Positions 31,484 to 42,677 of a stretch of 64,000 nt of DNA are shown here, piece by piece. This DNA comes from Aralia elata (taxonomy: Eukaryota; Streptophyta; Magnoliopsida; Apiales; Araliaceae). How positions within the stretch are numbered: position 1 is the stretch's first letter; every line of letters starts with the position of its first letter. Where the stretch lies: NCBI GenBank assembly GCA_034770075.1, contig CM068377.1, forward strand, positions 77,922,406 through 77,986,405, given 5' to 3'. A model generated the notes under the pieces. That model did not search any database and had not been told where the DNA came from. It saw nothing but the letters and a program-made list of their open reading frames with translations. The translations under genes and the position numbers were made by a program.

Positions 31484-32514
31484 TTGGGATAACGAAGTCG
31501 TAGAGCTTTCTTTACGATCTCCGAGCAACCTTCTACTCCAGACTGCTTTATTGAATCTTTCATTCACTCTCCGTTCATCGAGTCTCAACACTCTATGGAT
31601 GATATAAATAAAACCAGTTCTCAAGTCATAGAGTCCCAACACTCTACTGACTGTGTAAATTCACCACACTCTCCATTCGTAGAGTCTCCACACTTTACGG
31701 ATGATGAAAGAAAATTAAATTCTCCGATCGTAGAGTCCCAAAATCTTATGATCGTTGTACATAATACTATTTCTCCTATACATACTCCCTTCAGATACAT
31801 TTTAACTCTCCATTCCCTATTCAAATCTCTGACATATTATCTACACCCAAAAACTCCTATTTATTCTGACTCATCATCACCCTTCTCCTCTCCAATCGTA
31901 AGTCTCAAAACCCTATGACTGATGTAGATAAAACTAAAGCTTTCATTCTTGTTCCTTCTATACCTATACCATCTAAAGATTCACCTGTGCCTTCCTCATC
32001 TCCTATACAAACACCAAAACAAGAATCCAAACCACATGTTCCTACAATTATCCCTTCCTCCTCTGGAAATGAATTATTTGATCTTCCTCTCGCTCTTGCA
32101 AATCTTTCTCGAAGTGATAAGGTGGGCTCTAAAGCTCTATTAGCTCAAATCTTGGAACGCCTCGCGATTATTCCTACCAATGAGAAATTGACAGATCTAA
32201 CAACTCATATAACTCAAGATATTGATCAAAAACTTGAGGAGAACTCAATACAACTTCATGAGAAGATGAACAAGATTACCAAAGCTGCAAGTCATCTTCT
32301 TGGAGATCTGGGCAGATAATTCAATAAGCAAATGAGGACCATGTTCAAAGATATGTCAAATAGTGTTCATCAACATGATCTAGTTTTCTTGAAGACTATT
32401 GATGATCATAAGAAGGCTGTTCTGGAATAACAACAGTAGAATGAGAACTTCATCAAACTTTTGTCAAACAAAGTCTTTGAGCTCAGAGCTACTGTTTTTG
32501 AATTAAAAAATACT
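31484..32514 (+). pseudogene. Decayed ORF, serine-rich repeats then coiled-coil segment
   Basis: Open pieces at 31595-31918 and 31915-32319 are joined by a frame change and followed by stop-bearing sequence to 32514. The first has a repeated (I/V)ESQHS-type unit, encoded by the DNA word TCGTAGAGTC or near variants. The second is Ser/Pro-rich and then a helical segment (LAQILERLAII, then DLTTHITQDIDQKLEE). Sequence to 32514 continues the coiled-coil character (LLSNKVFELRATVFELKN) and is cut by a solo LTR at 32520; it resumes at 36339. Function unknown. Confidence 0.5.
31496..31900 (+). repeat. TCGTAGAGT-type words inside the SIRE-like ORF
   Basis: GTCGTAGAGC (31495), TTCATCGAGTCTCAACACTC (31575), GTCATAGAGTCCCAACACTC (31626), TTCGTAGAGTCTCCACACTT (31677), ATCGTAGAGTCCCAA (31727) and ATCGTAAGTCTCAA (31896). 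Spacing of the middle four is about 50 bp. The same word dominates this element's LTR (37282-37735). Confidence 0.75.
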
Positions 32515-35500
32515 GTAATTGTAACGCCCCTGAAATTCGGGTCTTGCCTTTAAACCCAATTCCTGCGCGTCACGGTACCACCCATACAACATAACCTCAC
32601 TATGTGAATGTAATACAAAATTATTACAACATGTCCTCATCTAATCCCAGGTACGAAGACCTTTACTAATACATCATCTACTATTTCATATAATATCATA
32701 ATAATCAAATAATACAACATAATCTTTAGTCCTTCTTTAACAATTACTAACTCTTATTTTTCTTCTTACTATCTGGTCCTTCAGTTCTAGCTACAAAATT
32801 AGAATTTTTGCAAGAGTGAGCATTTAATTGCTCAGCAAGTATAAGCAGTTGAATAAACAATATCATAGGAGTAAAATAACATCTGACTGAAATCTTCAAC
32901 AATTGAATAATAATTGTGAAGTCATACGAATAAACATGAATAATTAAATTCCTTATCATCTAACATTGCTAACATCATCATTACTATCACCATATTTGAA
33001 AAATAATTAATATTAACCTGTTTCTCATCATAGTTCTTGATTTTTAGGTCTTAGTATATTAAACAGTTCAATTAAAGAATATTTCTTTGAATTGCACCTA
33101 GGTGTGAATATTGGTCTAGCACGCTAATATTTATAATTGCCATCACATCATTTCACGGGGTGCAAAACATGATCACATATACTTACAACAACACATTATT
33201 TCACGGAGTGCAATTTATACCATCAATTGCCCAATTATTTGATAAGGCATCATCACTTTAACATGATTCAAGAATAATTACAATTCACATCTACATCAAT
33301 AAAAAATTTCAAATGGAATAGTTCATCTCATCTTATGAATTTCATGTAACTAATGAAATTCCAACATTAGAATATACATACCTTTGCAATTTAGCATAAC
33401 TTGAACATCTAGTGCAATTATTAAAGAAATTGCACCCATTTAGCATCCACACAATATATATAGACATTCCGTAACTTTAACTTTACATCACATAGCCTTC
33501 ATAGGAAGATTATCATATGAAGTTAGAAAACTTGCTCAAATGTAAATATTGAGTAAGTTAGGAAACTTGCCTTATGCGCTGCTTACAACTTACGGTATAA
33601 TGTTCTTCAAATAGCCTACACAATATCATTTATAAAAATATACCAATTAGCCAAATATAGACTTCATATTGGTTTACATACTAAAATTATAACTTTCATT
33701 ACAAGTTGTTCGCGTTTTATAAATTAATAAACGCGATTAACTCTAAAACATCTCTCAGCGTCGCGCCGTTCAGAAACATTACGACCCTCATCATCATATA
33801 TACTTATTGGTTTATAACAACCCCATTCCATATCTTATAATATTTGTTTTATTAGGCTTGAAACACTTTTTAAGTGCATTAACACTTTACATGGCGTTTC
33901 AGCGTTTATACGATACACGCCTAATTTGCCTCCTTCGCACATACTTAACATGCTCATACAATTATCTAATTCTTTATTGATTAATTCTAATCATCATTAT
34001 AATATATAATGTTCACGTTTTAAAACTTAGAACATCATTTTACATTGTTGGGAGCATTACACGTGCTTACGCGCATGCCCGACACCCTCCGATTGCCTCC
34101 AATTACACATCAGTCCTAAAAATGGCCAATTTAGACCATGATACAGACCTCCAATCTAAAAACTTAAAGAATGAAAGTTGTAGGTCTACTCGTCCTCATT
34201 CCGGATCATCTTGAATCGCCTTAATCCGAGTTCGTATAAGAAAGTTATGCCTATTTTAGTAAAAGACATCAAAACTGACTTTCACCACCTGAGGCCTAGC
34301 GCCCCGGTGCTGAAATCAAGCCTAATACCAGTGCCCCGACACTGGAATCCAGGAAATTATGGTGCTCATTTGCCCAACTTTGCGAATTAGACCTTTCCTC
34401 CTTCCGATCTTCATAATTCTTCTATACACGTTCAAATTGGTCTATTTCGGACTCTATGGACTCCTAATTCATGGGGCTACAACATATCAAAAATTCAGAG
34501 CTACCTATTAACATTAACATGGCCAAATCTTAGGCCAAAGTATAAAGTAGTACTCTGTTTCTCGAGTTTTTGGTGTTCTTGGTGTTCTTCACTAAAATTA
34601 TCACTAAATCTTTGTTTTAGCTCCTTTTTCCTCCATTCCAACTGGGTTAACATCTTAACCCATGGAACTACAAAATCATCACATTAAACATATTATACCG
34701 ACACGGAATCTAAGTTCCAGATTCTCTAAAATTTGTTTGAAGATCCAAAGTCCAAAAATGTTCAAAGTTTTCATATTCTTCATCCTTTAAGCATAGGTAT
34801 GGATTTCTTTCACTTGGTTCCACTTTCAGAAGTTATTAATGGTTTCTATAACCTCTCATCAACATATTAAAGCATTCACAACCAACTAACAAATAATAAC
34901 ATCAATAAAAATTCGACCAAATATGGAAAAGCTAAAAACAGAGCAAGCTTGAACGGATGAAGGAATGGGTTTGGAGTTTGTTGTTTACCTCTTTCATTCT
35001 TGATCTTGGATGCTATGAAGCTTTGCTAGGGCTTGAATCTCTTCTCTTCTTCTTTCTCTACTCTTCACACCCACTTGGTTTCTCTCTCTAACTTCTTCTT
35101 CTTCTGCAACTTGTTTCTCTCTTTCTTGTTTCACCAAGTTCTTCTTCTATCTCTCTACACTTTGCAATGTGCTGAAGGTTCAGAAAAGAAACAAGGAAGG
35201 ATGGAAATGGAACGGGGAAAGCTTCAGATGAATATAGATTAACCGAGCCTTCCTTCTTCCCTTTCTTTCTCTGCAACTCTTTCTTCTCTCTCTCAATTTA
35301 CTGAACTTGGAAGGAATGGAGTGGCATAGGAGGATGAAGCAAGCTGCCTTATCGAGCTCCTTGGAAGAATCCTCAAGGAGAATGTTGGGCATTAGAGTAT
35401 CAAGGTTTGGCGTTCATCAATTGGCCACTCACGCCTGACCACTCCCTCCCTACTAACTTCCTAGTGGTTCAAATGTTGCCTCCTTAATTTTCATTGGCCC

Positions 35501-36338
35501 AGGGAGTTTGGTCTGTCCCCTCATTAAGCAACAAGAAAAATTAATGCACCCATTTGGTCTTTCCCATACCCGAATACTCTCACTTTTGTACCAATTTGCT
35601 CAATAACTCTACCCAAATTAAAATGGATACCCCCATAAAATACTGGAACGCGTAAAAATAATAATTATGAGATTTGTTCATTTATTTGAAACACCCATAT
35701 AATACATTTGGGATACGAAATAAATCTCGTTCGGGCTCAAATAAAATTTCTGGTGCTTGAAAAAATTATTTCTTCGCGTACACGTCTTTACGAAATTAAT
35801 AAAAATAAAAAAAGATATAAAAATATTTGGGCATGAATAGTGTCTTGGGAAACATGTCCCGTAAATAATGATTTTACGATTTTTCGTGAAATCAATATAT
35901 TCGCTTACGCGAAACTTACCACACATAAAATCTATGTATTATCATAATCTAAGTTATAATATAACCTTTAAACACATCATATAAAAATAAAATTTTAATA
36001 TATTCTAAAATATTAATAAGCCCAAATTTCAAGTGTACTCACGATTCGCGATCGTTACCTCTTCCTTCTTTTCCTTTTATACCATTATATGCTTCGTCAG
36101 TTACTCCATACTGATTAAATTAATTAGTTTGGCTAACTATTAAACCTCTTCTCATCGCTTAATCTATAATAAATATATAATACACATATATTTATTCTCT
36201 TATCACATAACTCACGTAAATATATACATAACACGTGTATTTTATATTCAACCCTCTGCACCTCATAATAAGAATTTTATTTATTAAATTCTTATTATAA
36301 ACATCCTTCTTGAAAAAAATTTGAGTTGTTACAGTAAT
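32515..36338 (-). mobile_element. Solo LTR of family F1 (copy b, 32520-36333) with TSD GTAAT
   Basis: The LTR starts TGTAACGCCCCTGAAATTCG and ends GAGTTGTTACA on the plus strand, in minus orientation, 3,814 bp. GTAAT flanks it at 32515-32519 and 36334-36338. Conserved F1 blocks are present in reverse complement: GTAGGTCTACT (34180), AAGTTATGCCTATTTTAGTA (34243) and the hairpin and AAACTTGCC words. Its GC-rich words are at 34298-34345. The pyrimidine-rich part (35030-35300) matches the same place in the other F1 LTRs. Open frames here are accidental. Confidence 0.93.
34298..34345 (-). repeat. Two palindromic words in F1 LTR b
   Basis: AGCGCCCCGGTGCT (34298-34311) and CCAGTGCCCCGACACTGG (34328-34345). 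The second has perfect 6-bp arms around CCCCGA, and the first has near-perfect arms. They lie next to the conserved block 34231-34262, the same address as the words in the other F1 LTRs, but the word is different. Confidence 0.85.
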
Positions 36339-36890
36339 AGATCGTACTGACAGTGCAATGGCTCTCGTCCATCAGCAGAGCGATCAAGCTACTGTTCGTC
36401 AACAAGAAATTTGAGATGACATTATAATGTCCTCCCAACTCCAAGAGCTTGTTGAAACAGTCAAGCATCTCTCTGAGGTTAATGATAACAAAAAGGGAGA
36501 AAGACATAGTCGATCAGGGAGAGAAGAGAAAGAGAAATGAGAAGCAGATATCCATTGTCCCTCCAATCTTCAGATCACCTCCACCTCCTCTAGCAACCAT
36601 TCCTATAGATCGTGGACATTCTCACTCCTCACGACATGAATTGTCGAGCAGAGTTACTCCAACTAACTCATGAATTTCATATGGTGATCCCGCGTATCTC
36701 AATAGAAATCTTTAGAGGATTCACGTTGTGGGAGAAGAAAGAGTAAACATGCCTCATCTTGGTCCAAGAGATTCAGCAAAGGAGATGAGAAGAAAAGAAG
36801 CTGAAGACAGGGCAAGATATCAAAGTAGAGTTGAATCTGAGAAGAAATGGTTGGCAAAAGAGAAAAGAGGAAGAAAATAAAAGAAAGAAG
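36339..36890 (+). pseudogene. Decayed ORF, last part (coiled coil and charged tail)
   Basis: It continues the ORF cut by the solo LTR: SAMALVHQQSDQATVRQQEI, then SQLQELVETVKHLSEVNDN. This is followed by frame-broken charged sequence to about 36890, where a lysine-rich end gives way to non-coding DNA. It completes the SIRE-like extra ORF. No function is assigned. Confidence 0.5.
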
Positions 36891-37090
36891 CATAGTAACT
36901 ATATATATGTATTTTTGTGTATCCCTCGTAAATTTTCATACTTTGTACAAATTATCCTATACATCAATAAATTCATCTTTTTGCTCTAGCAATACAGTGA
37001 CTTACTATATCTTAAGACATGTTTGAATTTCAAGTAACTACATTTTTAGAATTGATGAATGTTTATGAAACTTCTAGTTTTGTCATCATC

Positions 37091-37104
37091 AAATAGGGGG
37101 AGAT
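37091..37104 (+). other. Polypurine tract of the SIRE-like element
   Basis: AAATAGGGGGAGAT precedes the LTR start. 36891-37090 between the ORF end and this tract is AT-rich and holds nothing I recognise. Confidence 0.7.
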
Positions 37105-37281
37105 TCTTAGAGTCTGCATATTTAATTTGATGATGAATGTAATTAATGCATATTTGTACCAGTAAGTTTTGTAAAGTCCTCAATGATGATATGATGATGT
37201 ACAAAGACTTAGAATAGAAAGATCAAATTTATTCGTTAATCTTATTGAGTTGATCTGATGTACAGTTAATAGGTCCAAATT

Positions 37282-37735
37282 AATCGTATAGTTACTCTGC
37301 CAGTTCATAATGTCAACATGGATCGCAAAGTTAATCTTATCCTTTGTAGTACATCATGTGTTCGATCGCAGAGCTTTCACATTCGTCGTATAGTTCACTC
37401 CAAATCGTAAAGTAAATATCAGCTCGTAGAGTGAACAGAGGATTGCAAAGCTAAATAAAGATCGTATTGTAAAGACTAAGCGTAGAGTCCACTCTGAAGT
37501 CGTAAAGTGAAGTGTAAATCGTAAAGTGACTTAAGGATCATTCAGTGAAAACTAGATCGTAGAGTCAACTCCAGAATCGTAGAGTTCAACTTCGTACAGC
37601 TGATCACAGAGCACAGTCGTAGAGTTTTTCTCTCTTCGTAGAGAGATCATCGTAGAGCTTAGGACGTAGAGCAAAGTCAAGCATAGACTCTACGTTTCTC
37701 ACCAAACTCTAAGATCTACCATCTTTGTAGAGCAA
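37282..37735 (+). repeat. Dense array of TCGTAGAGT-type words in the SIRE-like LTR
   Basis: About 18-20 degenerate copies of (A/T)TCGTAGAGT in 450 bp. Clear ones are TCGTAGAGTGAAC (about 37424), GCGTAGAGTCCACTC (37480), TCGTAAAGTGAAG (37500), ATCGTAGAGTCAACTCC (37557), ATCGTAGAGTTCAAC (37577), GTCGTAGAGTTTTTC (37617) and ATCGTAGAGC (37649). Some are followed by a complementary arm (GAGT...ACTC). ACTCTACG at 37687-37694 is an inverted copy. The word equals that of the F1 array at 51779-52130 when both are read in sense. Confidence 0.85.
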
Positions 37736-38136
37736 GTCAGGACTGAAAAGAAGACTGCCAAGGGAGTGTTGCAGATTGAAGGTCCTGATGCATTTACCAA
37801 ACATCCTTGTTTGAAATCGAAGTTCAGAAGATGTTGTGTCTAATAGCTAGTTTGGTGAAAACAACAACTCCCAGGTGGTAGGTGAAGTTACAGTTTTATG
37901 TGACAAGCTCAAGCCACAAAGCAAGCTGACACACTAACTTAAAATGTCAACATCAAGGGTCCTAGAGTATTTGAGCATTAAATGTACAACGGGGACCTTA
38001 CAACGGGAAGACTTTCCAGCAAACTATAAAGGCTATAAAGATTCAAATTCAACAAAAACAACTCTGATCAAAACGGTAAAACTCTGTCAAAGTCAAAAGA
38101 ACTCTACTCTATGAATGTGAACAACTTATTCAAGCT

Positions 38137-40842
38137 GCTAATGTGACACCCCCAAATCCAGGTACTTCATTTCCTCAGGATTTGATGTTCACTATCCATA
38201 TACATCACATCACATCTAACTACCCATACAATCATAATGGAAATACTATTAATAAAAATAGAAATCTCCCATTAAAGGGTTACAACTTCATAAATAAATC
38301 CCAGGTCATCTAACCTTAAATAAACATCAGAGCGGAACATAAATTAAGTATATTACATAAACATCATTTAAACAATTAAAAACAAGTCTTCATCACTTGA
38401 TTGATTTTCCTTTGCCCTTACTAGTAGATGGCTCATCAGTTCTTTCAACTTTAGCTGCAATGTTATTATACAAGGGGTGGGCAACAATTGCCCAACAAGT
38501 AACACAATAAAATAGTAATAATAACATGCGAATAAACAATGGGTATCGAATAATTGAAGATTCACCTTTGAGTTCAAGAATATAAGACAAGATTCAAAAG
38601 AACGTCTGAGGGTCTTAAGACCACGAACTATGTCCCAGGTTATCAAGTATTTCTACTTTAAACCTTTAGCAGTCATAAGACTATATGGACCTTACTTCTC
38701 GTACTCAGGGGGATCAGCCCTTTGTACCATGTATGTGCACAACATCTTAACGCTAACGCGTAAATAAAATCCCCTGTATAAGAGGGTTGTTCATCTCAGT
38801 TTGACATCGGAGTCCGCACCAAAGGAAGTTTGGTTTGGATTTACTTCAATAACGTTTCTAGAATTTAGAACACTCATCAACTATGGACTAGTCGAATCAG
38901 TAAGGGTTCGCTAGTCAATCAAGGTTTAAAAGGTGTAATTCGAGAATCAAAACTAAATCTCACAAAAGATGCAATTGAATAAATTCTGTATAACTGAAGC
39001 ATTACAAAGAAGGATTTAAAATGTCTCATTGAATCCATGAACTTGAGTGGAATAGAAATAATAATTTGCTCGAGTAAGTAATAGCATTATGAAACATATA
39101 TGATAAGAGAATTAAGTTCAGGAACTTGCGTAAACATAAAAAATAAGGATAAGATATTTGCCTCGTGCGTAGACTATAAATTTAAGACTCACGTTCTCTA
39201 ATCAACCTATACATTCCGTTTATAAAACAGTAACAATAATTAGTTACAGTATTATAAACACTTCAGGATTCGTTCTCATCAAATTTTCATTTTAATATCT
39301 CAATTAATATGTTAGCCTAAGCTTTAGATATGTCTACGATAACATAACATGATCACAAAGAAAGAATAAAATTTTTACTCTATTCTTTTTACTCTTTTTT
39401 TTTGTTCCACCGCCGGGGCGGTGGTTTCCTTTACAAAACGTCGTCGGGGGCGACCCTACCGCCGGGGCGGGAATTCTAGTTCAATTTTGTCGCTGGGGCG
39501 AGGTCATCGTCGGGGCGACAAAGTCAGTTCAATTTCACCGCCGGGGCGGTGACACCGCTGGGGCGGCATTTCTAGTTTAATTCCACCGTCGGGGCGGTGG
39601 ACTCGAAACTCAGTTCCTGCAGTTCGCGAAGAACACAGAAACAGGCCAAAAATTTCTAATCTTCTCATTCTTACATCAAATTAAACATACTCAGATACTA
39701 TAATCCATATATAATTGTTACCCAAGCCTTCTAGCATGATTCTAACCACTTAAATTGCATAATTCATAAATCTAAGAATCAAATTTGGGGTTTTTTTATC
39801 ACTTTATCAAAGTTTCTACGAAATCAATAAAATCACACATAACAGGTTCGTTAAAACACCAAATTGAACCGTTTAAATCATGTTTCCTTCATTTATACAT
39901 GCATAAACAAAATAAGTCATCAATTTTAAGTTAAATAAATAATTTGAAGCATACAATTTGTACATAAGGGCCAGATATACAACTTTTATACTCTGTAACT
40001 TTTGAAAACTCAATTAAAACATGATTTCATGAAATTAATTACTCTAAATCACATATACATCATATAAAAGACGCTTATACATGCTTTCTAACATTTAATC
40101 ATCATTCTATAGAAACTTAGCCATAGTACTTAGTTTACAGAGAACTCAACACATACATTCATGGAGAAAATTAAGAAAACATAATTTAAAGGTTAAATTT
40201 AAGAATTACCTCTGATTAAATGCTTTAACTATGCAACAATTGAATGTATTTCTTCTTAATTCTCTAATCCCTCACAAATCTCTCTCTCTCTTTTCTCTCT
40301 GTATAAACTTTTGGAAACTGATGAATAGCAATGCATGAAATAATACGTGAAACTAAATGGCAGAACATGGTGTCAGTTTAATAACTGGTACCAACTCCCA
40401 CTAAGGCCATGTTTGGCTAATTATTTATTCCCCCTTCTAGCTTATTTTAATAAAAAGCTTATAATATAGTTCATGTCACATATTTAAATTAATTAAATAA
40501 TCTTACTAAAATCAAGTAAATAAAATAGAATAATTCTACATTAAATTACATAGTCATATAAATAAAATTCTCATTTATCAATAATGACAAATTATTAAAT
40601 TAATTAGAAATAACATTATACTTATTTAAATAATGTATTTAATCAAATAAATTCAATTAAACACATACTTTAAATATAAAAATTCTCCACATTAATTTAA
40701 TTAATGTGACGCATATAATTAAATTAATCTACCACAAATTCATCAATTAATCAATTAATTCAACAATCAAATCATCGAAAAATATTTATTCAATCAATAA
40801 ATATTCAAATTAAGTTACAAAATTCTCGTTTGTCACAGCTAA
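38137..40842 (-). mobile_element. Solo LTR of family F2 (copy b, 38142-40837) with TSD GCTAA
   Basis: The LTR starts TGTGACACCCCCAAATCC and ends CGTTTGTCACA, 2,696 bp, minus orientation, flanked by GCTAA at 38137-38141 and 40838-40842. It aligns with the F2 LTR at 23282-25963. It inserted into the SIRE-like LTR. Its eight GC-rich words are at 39407-39600. The minus-strand open frames near 38368-38646 are not conserved in copy a and are not called. Confidence 0.94.
39407..39600 (-). repeat. Eight palindromic CGCCGGGGCG words in F2 LTR b
   Basis: Plus-strand units: CCACCGCCGGGGCGGTGG (39407, perfect 8-bp arms), CGTCGTCGGGGGCGAC (39439), CTACCGCCGGGGCGGG (39456), GTCGCTGGGGCGAGG (39489), CATCGTCGGGGCGACA (39505), TTCACCGCCGGGGCGGTGAC (about 39534), CACCGCTGGGGCGGCA (39553) and CCACCGTCGGGGCGGTGG (39583). 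Copy a has five units at the matching place, so unit number changes while the core stays. Confidence 0.93.
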
Positions 40843-41353
40843 GTATCTGAGAAGAAAAGTTTATTGCCATCTTAGCAGCACCTCAACAACATTATTCAAG
40901 CATCAGTTGATCATTGCCTGCGTGACAATCTTCCAAATCTAAGTGACTTGAAGAAATCTATGTGATCTAGACTAAGTGTCCCTATTCCGAGACTTAGTGA
41001 CTCGAAGGAACCTAAGTGGTTCAGTTGTACTAGATCTGTGTGATCTCTATCCTTAGTGGATTTCCTACTCGTTGAGTAGAAGAGTGGACTAAGAGTTATT
41101 CAGTCTCCCGAACCACTTAAAATTTGCCTGTGTTCTTTAAATTTCTACACTTTGTGACTTAAAACCATATAACTAAATTTGGAACTGAGAATTTTCCTTA
41201 ATCTTTAAGGGCATTTTTTCAAATATATTCTGCTATGCATAATCAATCTTGACTAACAGACTATCTGATAATACATCCTTAATTAATTAAATTTTTTTTA
41301 AAGGATCTATTCAACCCCTACTTCTAGATCTCTTGTGTGCCTTTGAGAAATAA

Positions 41354-42595
41354 TAATTGGGCTTACAAATCGCTATATCAAGTACCGAATTGCATACAAT
41401 GTCCACTCCAAGATCATTTTCTGGTGGAAATTGACCAGAATGCTCTATTTACCAGCAAATCATTCTGTTTTATATGGTTTGACCGTATTTAGATACAGTT
41501 TGACTTCATTAAACAATAAAAATGCCAATTTAAAGAATCATTTATATAATAACTAATTTTAAAGACGTAATAATGTTAAATTGTTTTTTAAAAAAAATAC
41601 CACTACCACCAACATCGCCAACACCATTACCATCACCAACTCCTCCATCACCGTCATCAATCAAGAAAGATCTAAATCTCCAAACACAACAAACTACAAA
41701 TGTATATCAAAATTCACAATTAGAAATAATCTATACACACACCAGTCCACCACCACCTTGCATATCCATTTAACCACCATTAATCACAACCATATAGTAG
41801 ATCCAAATTCTAAAATAAAGAGAGAACAGTTAGATCTGTTGCCATCGAAGTAGATCCATTATGGAAGCGTCATTGAGAAGTAGATTTGCGACGGTAGGGT
41901 CCCTTTTTTATTCTTTTCTATCTTCTTCCATTTATAGATCTATATTTCTATTTCAATTTCGGCATGACAAAGTGTTGATCTTAATTTTTGCATCACATGT
42001 TGGATAACCTGCACTAGTTAGAACATATAGACAAATTTGAGATATTTAGGAATTACCGAAAAGGCATGAATCTGAATTCTGAATATATACTGATCCATTA
42101 CTAAGAGTTTTTTATTTAAGAACATTATCATGATTTTCTTCCTATATATATTTAAGTAAAAATTAATTGGGCTCAAAATTTATTTTGATTTTTAAAATAA
42201 ATTTTTTGTAAGACCATTTGAGTAGAAAAGAAATATTCAAATGAGATTATTTATTAATATTTTAAATATTTTCTTCAAATTAGTTATATTGTTAATATAA
42301 ATTGCTTTTAGAAGTATGTTAGTTTGGGTCGTTAGTTGTATTTAGAAGTATGTTAATTTGGGGTTATTTGTATTTAGAAGAATTTTAATTTGGGGTTAAT
42401 TGTATTTAGAAGTATTTTAATTTTTTTAATAAAGTTAAATCGTATTTGAATACGGTCAAACCATATAAAATCAATCAGTTCCAATCGGGACGTCGACCGG
42501 GTCGGGCATTCCGGCCAATTTCTACTGAAAAATAATTTTGGGGTCGACACTATATGCAATTAAGTAGTTTATGTAACAATTTGTAATCCCAATTA
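41354..42595. mobile_element. Non-autonomous DNA element with long terminal inverted repeats
   Basis: The first about 170 bp (from TAATTGGGCTTACAAAT) match the reverse complement of the last about 170 bp (ending ATTTGTAATCCCAATTA) at roughly 75% identity by eye. Shared blocks include AATTGCATA, GAAATTG.CC.GAATGC and TTTTATATGGTTTGACCGTA. The edges read TA-ATTGGG...CCCAAT-TA, so a TA or an AATT duplication is possible. The interior has an AAT/CCA-type simple stretch (41590-41660) and a tandem repeat (42306-42423) but no transposase. The superfamily is not determined. Confidence 0.7.
42306..42423. repeat. Tandem repeat, about 32-35 bp, four copies
   Basis: Units start with TTTAGAAGTATGTTAATTTG or variants near 42306, 42341, 42373 and 42405. 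It lies just inside the right inverted repeat of the DNA element. Confidence 0.88.
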
Positions 42596-42677
42596 CTTTG
42601 GGAGCCGAATTTTCTTGATGAAAAGTCACTGAATGGAGAAAAAAATCGAGAAAGGTTATTAAGCCAAGTTTAGCAAT

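Larger units (their letters stand above)
29962..41353 (+). mobile_element. SIRE-like Copia element, 3' part, with two nested solo LTRs
   Basis: Plus-strand order: lysine/glutamate-rich ORF remnants (29962-32514 and 36339-36890), a polypurine tract AAATAGGGGGAGA (37091-37103) and an LTR from about 37105. No pol is present in the window. A long coiled-coil-rich ORF before a TAGGGGGAGA tract and an LTR opening with TTAG-AGT...TGATGATGAATG fits SIRE/Maximus-type Copia elements; this is a judgement from layout, not a domain match. Two solo LTRs interrupt it (32520-36333 and 38142-40837). Its left edge is the junction with the F2 fragment near 26457. Confidence 0.5.
37105..41353 (+). repeat. SIRE-like LTR, interrupted by a solo LTR and bounded by a DNA element
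   Basis: It begins about 37105 (TCTTAGAGTCTGCATATTT; the first bases are no longer TG) and resumes after the solo LTR at 40843, ending near 41353 where an inverted-repeat element starts. Without the insertion it is about 1.54 kb. Late in it are repeated AAGTG-ACT words (40935-41090) and ATTCAACCCCTACTTCTAG (41309-41327), like the ends of other SIRE LTRs. Its CA end is not visible, so the right boundary is approximate. Confidence 0.55.

Noticed and set aside
37282..37735. Possible CRISPR-like array because of short repeats with varied spacers
   Set aside because: Repeats are degenerate 9-mers with irregular spacing in a plant retroelement LTR; no cas-like genes, leader or uniform repeat length.
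41573..41853. Thr/Pro-rich open frames
   Set aside because: They come from a simple CCA/CAC-type stretch inside the inverted-repeat DNA element; two frames overlap with equal plausibility.
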